Below are positions 23,762-28,560 of a DNA stretch of 28,560 bases, piece after piece. Numbering within the stretch: position 1 is the first letter of the stretch; each line of letters starts with the position of its first letter. The notes below the pieces were generated by a model that saw nothing but the letters and a program-made list of their open reading frames with translations, ran no database searches and was not told the DNA's origin. A program made the translations under genes and the position numbers. Source of the DNA: PHAA01 sp964584415 (GTDB lineage: Bacteria; Bacillota; Syntrophomonadia; Syntrophomonadales; Syntrophomonadaceae); assembly GCA_964584415.1 (NCBI GenBank), contig CAZOZX010000016.1, forward strand, positions 1 to 28,560, in the 5' to 3' direction.

Positions 23762-23908
23762 TTAGTCCGTGGGGCCGCCTTCCCAGTACTGCCTTATTTT
23801 ACGCAGGGCCATACCTCCAAAAAACAGGCCATTAACAAAAGCCATCGGCCAATACAATGATTTGAAGTTAAATCCTTTTTTGCTGCTAAATTTCATACGG
23901 CTGTTCAT
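23762..23908 (-). CDS. Small hypothetical protein, 48 residues, one hydrophobic helix
   Basis: A minus-strand ATG at 23908 opens 48 codons (start MNSRMKFSSKKG, end YWEGGPTD) with a TAA at 23762-23764. AAAGGAGG lies upstream at an 11-base spacing, and a terminator with a T-run follows the stop. The basic N-terminus is followed by a single hydrophobic stretch (LYWPMAFVNGLFFGGMAL, about 18-35), so it is probably a single-pass membrane peptide. Ribosome site, start, stop and terminator in the right order make it a credible gene. The family is not recognised. Confidence 0.65.
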   Translation of the reverse strand: MNSRMKFSSKKGFNFKSLYWPMAFVNGLFFGGMALRKIRQYWEGGPTD

Positions 23909-24077
23909 TATATTTCATCCCTCCTTTGCTTTAGCTTTTGTCGTAAAATAGATTATTATAGCTGGATTTATATTATAAGACTGACTGAATATGGAGGAAC
24001 AAGTGATTTGCCTTAAAGGTGGCAAAATGGTAAATTAAAAGCAATTACTTATGGTTTAAGATTTTTTGAGGTAAACA

Positions 24078-26084
24078 ATGAAAAATAAAAAGGTAAATAT
24101 GCCGCGGGCGATGCTCAAACCCTTGGCTGGGGATATATCGAAATTCATTAAGACCAACGAAGGCTGCCTGTCGATACTGGAGATCATTGAGGACATTCCG
24201 TTTGATGCCAGGGCCGATGTCATCGAAGGTCTTTCTTCATTTCACAATCAGGCGGTAGTAAATTTCTTTCAGTTGGTTAAAGACGAGTACGGCAAGGAAT
24301 TCGAGAAAATTTGCAGCCGGGCGCTGACCAAATACAATCTGGCTGGGATGCAGCCACATTTTCCTCCCCTAGCCAGAGGGGACTTCTATCGTGCTTTCGC
24401 CAGTGCCAGCCGTCATACCGGGCGCATGACCATTGATGTCGCCTGGCAGAAGGAAAACGGGCGTTTATACGTGGAGTGCTTCTTCCTGGCTTTTAGTGCG
24501 GATGGGGTGCATAGTTTCTTTGTCATTGATGATATGAAGGTGGATCAATATGAGCAGGACCGCCTCAATCAACCTGACCTGGTGGAAGTTGATTACAAGG
24601 AAACCTGTATGTTAATCGCCGATGCCTACAAATTCAACATCCGATTTATGAGCCGGCCGGCCTTGGGCAGGTTCCTGTACCAGAAGTACCTGGATGACAA
24701 TAATGAATTCGAAGATATCAATATCAACTCGGTATTGAAACGTCTTTCTCCCAAGCTCAATCCCCGGCAGTTGATTAATAGTTTTTTCCATGCCCTGCGC
24801 TGCCAGGATTTCAATTATCTTTTCTCAATTTTGGACGAAAAAAAGTTTTCTCAATCCATGCTGCTCCAGCATATTAACCGGATTATGAAACCGGGGGCCC
24901 TGCTGCTGGAAGGCCGAGCCGGAGAAATTAGAGGTTCCCATAACAACCTGGCCTTGACTGGACATTCCATAATACTGCACGAGCGTGAGGTATATCGCAG
25001 CGAATACATGTTCACCATTTCCCGCGATTTTAATGGGTATTGGTTAATAGCCAATATTGGCCAGACTTCCAACGAAAAGCTGGAAACCGGTTCCTGTGCA
25101 GATCCCTTCTCGGTACTGGTTTATTGCCGCGTTTATGAAATACTTAACGTGGATGATCTATTTGAAGTATTGGATCGGGTCGATAATATCCGCGAAGTGG
25201 AGGAGCTGCCCTACGGTATGCATATGCGGATCACCTGTTATGAGGACGATTATAATCACGGTGTGACTTTTATGAGCGGGGTAATAGCCGATTTGGTGAT
25301 AAATGGTGATGAATTCGTGGTTATAACCCAGCAGCAGGATACAATGGATGATTTGCATGCCCTATTTACCCTGGAGAGTCCCTATCCGCTTGCCCTGCGG
25401 GGGGAATATGAACTCAGCCTGAGCACTGCCTACAGCTATCTCAGCGGGCGCTACCTTCAATTTGAAGATGTCTTGCAGGATGAATGCGATGACCTGGCTT
25501 TTGAAGATGGTATGCGTTTCATAACCGCCCGTTATGCGATTAAGGACCGTCATCAGGTACAGGATCGCCTGGAGGATTTGCATGGTTTAAGAATTGACTT
25601 GCCCTGCCAGCTGCAGGCCATTTACCAGTACGACAACAACCAGCGCCACCCTGGTTTTATGGCCGAGTATATCGTGGCTTCCAACTGGGTAACCGTTTCT
25701 GCTTTTGGAGATAAAGATATCAGCGCAGTACGCCAGTTTTTCGAAGAGGGTATGTATGAAGCCCTGGAATTTGACGGGCTGGAAATAAGGGAAGATGGGC
25801 TCTTCGAAGTTCTCACTCCTGACGTCAAGCGCATGTATCCACATCTGGAGGCACATCTCAAGGAGATGTACCTTAATAAGTGGTACAATTCACACTTCGC
25901 CATTCTTAGTGGCATGACTCCTTCCGAGGCCTGCCAGACTGAGGAAGGGACCCGGCTCCTATGGACCATGTTTAAGCATATTACCCAGAAGGAACAACAG
26001 AGGCGGGTCCGGGGGGAACGAAAGAAGATAGGGGTCAAGGAGTATATAGGTAAATTAAACCTTAAGCAGGAAGGCGAATATTAG
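24078..26084 (+). CDS. Unrecognised 668-residue soluble protein
   Basis: I do not recognise a named family for the whole protein. The ATG follows GAGGT six bases upstream. The N-terminal 150 residues are mixed alpha/beta. Residues about 228-330 (NPRQLINSFFHALRCQDFNYLFSILDE..., ending in a FNGYWLIANI strand) have the outline of an NTF2-like domain. A middle part rich in Asp, Glu and Tyr follows, then a C-terminal segment at 594-635 (YLNKWYNSHFAILSGMTPSEACQTEEG). That last segment resembles the short W-x-LxGxTPxEA helix motif found at the end of some SEC-C-associated bacterial proteins. There is no signal peptide, membrane helix or obvious catalytic motif. It is a single gene before the ilv operon, with a basic Lys/Arg-rich tail. 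Confidence 0.7.
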   Translation: MKNKKVNMPRAMLKPLAGDISKFIKTNEGCLSILEIIEDIPFDARADVIEGLSSFHNQAVVNFFQLVKDEYGKEFEKICSRALTKYNLAGMQPHFPPLARGDFYRAFASASRHTGRMTIDVAWQKENGRLYVECFFLAFSADGVHSFFVIDDMKVDQYEQDRLNQPDLVEVDYKETCMLIADAYKFNIRFMSRPALGRFLYQKYLDDNNEFEDININSVLKRLSPKLNPRQLINSFFHALRCQDFNYLFSILDEKKFSQSMLLQHINRIMKPGALLLEGRAGEIRGSHNNLALTGHSIILHEREVYRSEYMFTISRDFNGYWLIANIGQTSNEKLETGSCADPFSVLVYCRVYEILNVDDLFEVLDRVDNIREVEELPYGMHMRITCYEDDYNHGVTFMSGVIADLVINGDEFVVITQQQDTMDDLHALFTLESPYPLALRGEYELSLSTAYSYLSGRYLQFEDVLQDECDDLAFEDGMRFITARYAIKDRHQVQDRLEDLHGLRIDLPCQLQAIYQYDNNQRHPGFMAEYIVASNWVTVSAFGDKDISAVRQFFEEGMYEALEFDGLEIREDGLFEVLTPDVKRMYPHLEAHLKEMYLNKWYNSHFAILSGMTPSEACQTEEGTRLLWTMFKHITQKEQQRRVRGERKKIGVKEYIGKLNLKQEGEY

Positions 26085-26094
26085 GAGATATTTC

Positions 26095-26124
26095 TTGACA
26101 ATCCCACGAAATTTGCAGTATACT
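26095..26124 (+). promoter_or_regulatory. Sigma-A promoter of the ilv operon
   Basis: TTGACA (26095-26100), an 18-base spacer and TATACT (26119-26124) make the best promoter match in the window. It starts the T-box leader, with transcription expected near 26131, only ten bases after the stop of the 668-residue gene. Confidence 0.75.
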
Positions 26125-26130
26125 ACCTCA

Positions 26131-26428
26131 CATATTATTATAACGGCTATGAAGGAAAATGCCTGCGTGATTGAGTTGATACCAGAGAACCGGGGAAGGT
26201 GGAAGCCGGCATCAATATTCTCGCAGGTTGCTCATTCTGGAGCTGCTATCTGAACCGTCCAGATTAACTGGGCTTAGTAGGTGGAGCCGGACGAAAAAGT
26301 CCGTTACCAAGTTAGCACATAAACCAAATCGATTTGTGCTGTAAGCGGTCATACTTCATGAGTATGGCAAGCAGGGTGGTACCGCGGGAATTTACCTCTC
26401 GTCCCTGAACAAGGACGAGGGGTTTTTT
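26131..26428 (+). ncRNA. T-box leader controlling ilvD
   Basis: The 5' leader has the parts of a T-box: stem I closed by CCTGCG/CGCAGG (26162-26167, 26222-26227), the AGAGA element (26184-26188) and the distal GGAAGGTGG-containing loop. A pseudoknot region comes next, then the T-box AGGGTGGTACCGCGGGAA (26373-26390), which pairs with uncharged tRNA. The terminator is CCTCTCGTCC/GGACGAGGGG (26395-26404, 26413-26422) followed by six Ts. Uncharged tRNA would favour the antiterminator and turn ilvD on. The specifier is read from the 3' side of stem I (ATTCTCG). CTC (Leu, 26220-26222), followed by a purine, is my first choice; ATT (Ile, 26217-26219) is the alternative. Confidence 0.92.
26395..26428 (+). 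terminator. T-box regulated terminator
   Basis: This 10-bp stem with one G-U pair and a six-T tail is the conditional terminator that competes with the T-box antiterminator. Confidence 0.88.
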
Positions 26429-26511
26429 GTATTCTTTTTTAAGTATTTGATACCTAAATAAGTTCCGGTAATAGACGATTGAAATAAATTCAGTTTAGAG
26501 GAGATAAAACC

Positions 26512-28173
26512 ATGAAAAGCGATTTAGTAAAGCAAGGATTGGAAAAGGCCCCGCATCGCTCGCTGTTTAAATCTCTGGGTCTAATTGATGAGGAAGTAAG
26601 ACGCCCTTTTATCGGTATTGTCAATTCTTTTAACGATATCGTACCCGGGCATATTAATCTGGATAAGATCTCCCAGGCGGTCAAAGCCGGAGTGCGGATA
26701 GCCGGGGGGACCCCATTTGAATTCCAGACCATCGCGGTCTGTGACGGGATAGCCATGAATCACATCGGTATGAAATATTCCCTGGGCAGCCGGGAACTGA
26801 TCGCCGACTCGGTCGAGATCATGGCTACCGCACATGCTTTTGATGCCCTGGTGTTTATCCCCAACTGTGACAAGGTAGTACCCGGCATGCTGATGGCGGC
26901 CGCCCGGTTAAACCTGCCGGCTATTTTTGTCAGCGGGGGCCCGATGCTGGCTGGGATATCGAACAAAAAGGCTATAAGTGTTACCCAGATATTTGAAGGG
27001 GTTGGAGAAGCAGCCATCGGCAAGATCAGTATGGAAGAGCTGGCCTGCCGGGAAGAACAAGCCTGTCCTACCTGTGGTTCCTGTTCCGGTATGTTTACCG
27101 CCAACTCGATGAATTGCCTGACTGAGGCCCTGGGAATGGCGCTGCCGGGTAATGGTACCATTCCGGCAGTATATTCGGAAAGGATCCGGCTGGCCAAGCA
27201 GACCGGTATGCAGGTGATGGAGCTGCTGGCCAAAAATATTCGCCCCTTGGATATTATGACCCCCGACGCATTCATCAACGCTATCACCATGGACAATGCC
27301 ATTGGCTGTTCCACCAACTCGGTCCTGCACTTGCTGGCAATTGCCGATGAGGCTGGAGTCAAGATAGATCTGAATCTGTTTAATGAAATCAGTGAGCGTA
27401 CTCCGCATTTATGCAAAATCAGTCCGGCTGGATTCCATCACATGGAAGACCTTTACCGGGCCGGGGGAGTCCAGGCGATATATAATGAACTTAATAAACG
27501 GAATCTGATCAATAGACAAGTAATGACGGTCACCGGCAGCAGTCTGGGCGAAAACATCGCTGCCACTCCGGTGCTGGACCATGAGGTGATCCGCCCTCTC
27601 GATAATCCCTATAATCCCAGCGGGGGCCTGGCAATCCTATTCGGCAACCTGGCTCAGGAGGGAGCAGTAGTCAAGAAAGGCGCTGTAGATCCGGAAATGA
27701 TGCAGCATCAGGGACCGGCCCGGGTATTTAATAGTGAAGAGGAAGCCGTGCAAGCTATTTTGGGACAGAGGATTAAAGCCGGCGATGTGATCGTAATCCG
27801 TTATGAAGGTCCTCAGGGGGGGCCGGGAATGCGGGAAATGCTGACCCCAACCTCAGTAATTGCCGGAATGGGCCTTGACCGGGAGGTAGCTCTGATAACA
27901 GATGGGAGATTTTCCGGTGCCACCCGGGGGGCATCCATTGGCCACGTATCACCGGAAGCTTCTTCGGGAGGGACTATCGCTTTGGTAGAAGAAGGAGATA
28001 TTATTAGTATAGATATTCCTGCCAATCGATTGCAGCTTATTGTAGATGACAACGAGCTAGCCAACCGGCGGAGCCGGTGGATAATACCCGAACCCAACAT
28101 TAAAACTGGATATATGAAGCGATATGCCGAGATGGTTCAATCAGCCAGCACAGGGGCTACTTTTAAAAAGTAA
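26512..28173 (+). CDS. ilvD: Dihydroxy-acid dehydratase
   Basis: IlvD converts 2,3-dihydroxy-isovalerate and -methylvalerate to the keto-acid precursors of valine, leucine and isoleucine. At 553 residues it is full length. The iron-sulfur ligand cysteines lie in AVCDG (Cys77), PNCDK (Cys119) and PTCGSCSGMFTANSM (Cys188). The ATG follows AGAGGAG. The T-box leader upstream makes expression respond to a branched-chain tRNA, and ilvB begins 229 bases downstream. A terminator-like hairpin between the two suggests partial polarity in the operon. Confidence 0.97.
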   Translation: MKSDLVKQGLEKAPHRSLFKSLGLIDEEVRRPFIGIVNSFNDIVPGHINLDKISQAVKAGVRIAGGTPFEFQTIAVCDGIAMNHIGMKYSLGSRELIADSVEIMATAHAFDALVFIPNCDKVVPGMLMAAARLNLPAIFVSGGPMLAGISNKKAISVTQIFEGVGEAAIGKISMEELACREEQACPTCGSCSGMFTANSMNCLTEALGMALPGNGTIPAVYSERIRLAKQTGMQVMELLAKNIRPLDIMTPDAFINAITMDNAIGCSTNSVLHLLAIADEAGVKIDLNLFNEISERTPHLCKISPAGFHHMEDLYRAGGVQAIYNELNKRNLINRQVMTVTGSSLGENIAATPVLDHEVIRPLDNPYNPSGGLAILFGNLAQEGAVVKKGAVDPEMMQHQGPARVFNSEEEAVQAILGQRIKAGDVIVIRYEGPQGGPGMREMLTPTSVIAGMGLDREVALITDGRFSGATRGASIGHVSPEASSGGTIALVEEGDIISIDIPANRLQLIVDDNELANRRSRWIIPEPNIKTGYMKRYAEMVQSASTGATFKK

Positions 28174-28190
28174 TCCCCTCCCAAGCGATT

Positions 28191-28218
28191 AAAAGCGGGC
28201 CATCAAAAGCCCGCTTTT
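28191..28218 (+). terminator. Terminator-like hairpin between ilvD and ilvB
   Basis: AAAAGCGGGC (28191-28200) and GCCCGCTTTT (28209-28218) form a 10-bp stem with an eight-base loop and a T-rich tail. The core stem equals that of the terminator at 5055-5084. Confidence 0.75.
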
Positions 28219-28265
28219 CTTTTACAGAAATTACCATCTAATGTTGGAAGCACGAGCATTTGTTT

Positions 28266-28294
28266 AACCAGCGGCGGCAAACTGCCAACTGGTT
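28266..28294 (+). other. Nested hairpin in the ilvD-ilvB gap
   Basis: AACCAG and CTGGTT enclose GGCA/TGCC in the sequence just after the terminator. Downstream, TATAAT near 28317 with a weak TTGGGT 18 bases upstream could be a secondary promoter for ilvB. Nothing else in the 229-bp gap is supported; it has no leader peptide rich in branched-chain residues. Confidence 0.35.
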
Positions 28295-28402
28295 TGGGTT
28301 GGGGCAGCTGCTCGTTATATAATTTGGATATCCTGTGTAAGAATTCATTCTCATTGTTATCCCCTATCTTAATCATAAAAATTTTATTCGGAGGTGAAGG
28401 GT

Positions 28403-28560
28403 GTGAAACTAAAAGGAGCCGATATTTTGTTACACTGCCTGCAGCAGGAGGGAGTCGAAGTAGTATTCGGCTATCCGGGCGGAACGGTCCTGCCTATTTA
28501 CGATGCCCTCTACGATTCCCCGATTAAGCATATCCTGGTTCGTCATGAACAGGGGGCAGC
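28403..28560 (+). CDS. ilvB: Acetolactate synthase large subunit, N-terminal part (3' end outside window)
   Basis: The GTG at 28403 follows GGAGGTGA five bases upstream. The 52 visible codons read MKLKGADILLHCLQQEGVEV, then FGYPGGTVLPIYDALYDS and HILVRHEQGA, the N-terminal PYR domain of a thiamine-diphosphate enzyme. Glu49 in RHEQGA is the catalytic ThDP-activating residue. It performs the first common step of valine and isoleucine synthesis. It follows ilvD in the order common in Clostridia. The rest of the gene and probably ilvN and ilvC lie beyond the window. Confidence 0.93.
   Translation, partial: MKLKGADILLHCLQQEGVEVVFGYPGGTVLPIYDALYDSPIKHILVRHEQGA

Noticed and set aside
28238..28270. 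Short leader peptide beginning at an ATG in the ilvD-ilvB gap.
   Set aside because: The eight-codon frame is not rich in Leu, Ile or Val and has no ribosome site, so classical attenuation is not supported.
1..28560. CRISPR arrays, tRNA or rRNA genes, insertion sequences, phage or plasmid modules.
   Set aside because: No regularly spaced repeats, tRNA-like cloverleaf, rRNA segment, transposase or integrase was seen on either strand.

Overview
The window looks like the chromosome of a low-to-moderate GC, spore-former-type Firmicute (Clostridia), most likely close to Syntrophomonadaceae. Reasons: strong AGGAGG-type ribosome sites with frequent GTG and TTG starts, a T-box leader controlling ilvD-ilvB, YsnF-type stress proteins, and a PhaJ-like hydratase next to a phasin-like protein, as expected of a polyhydroxyalkanoate-storing fatty-acid syntroph. 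The taxonomic call is an inference from gene content. No rRNA, tRNA, insertion sequence, phage or CRISPR array was seen.

Layout. 1-2365 (minus): the first two genes of an ABC efflux system, a membrane-fusion protein followed by an FtsX/MacB-type permease that runs off the left edge. 2677-3812: an LCM-type methyltransferase convergent with a 43-residue unknown protein. 4056-5323: two DUF2382 (YsnF/AvaK) stress proteins separated by a hairpin, then a small membrane protein on the minus strand. 5543-6919: the PhaJ-like MaoC hydratase and a 44-residue-repeat phasin-like protein behind a promoter with a perfect dyad. 7133-10078 (minus): four overlapping or closely spaced genes for membrane glycan modification (GT39-like, DPM1-like GT2, DUF2304, SMR/EamA-type carrier).

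10331-10795 (minus) is an unknown gene with its own promoter, divergent from sbcD-sbcC-polysaccharide deacetylase (10926-16096). An aldo/keto reductase and a PAS-GAF-GGDEF diguanylate cyclase follow, the latter convergent with rmuC. Divergent from rmuC is a dUTPase-fold gene with altered active-site motifs, coupled to a two-helix RCK potassium channel and followed by a secreted beta-propeller protein. A 48-residue protein sits on the minus strand at 23762-23908, followed by an unrecognised 668-residue protein.

The right end is a branched-chain amino acid operon: sigma-A promoter, T-box leader, ilvD, a terminator-like hairpin, and the start of ilvB. Most of the window is housekeeping. The parts most worth a second look are the repeat phasin with its operator-like dyad, the dUTPase homologue lacking motif 5 with its unusual junction to the channel gene, the 668-residue orphan, the hairpin between the two YsnF genes, and the small proteins with perfect ribosome sites.
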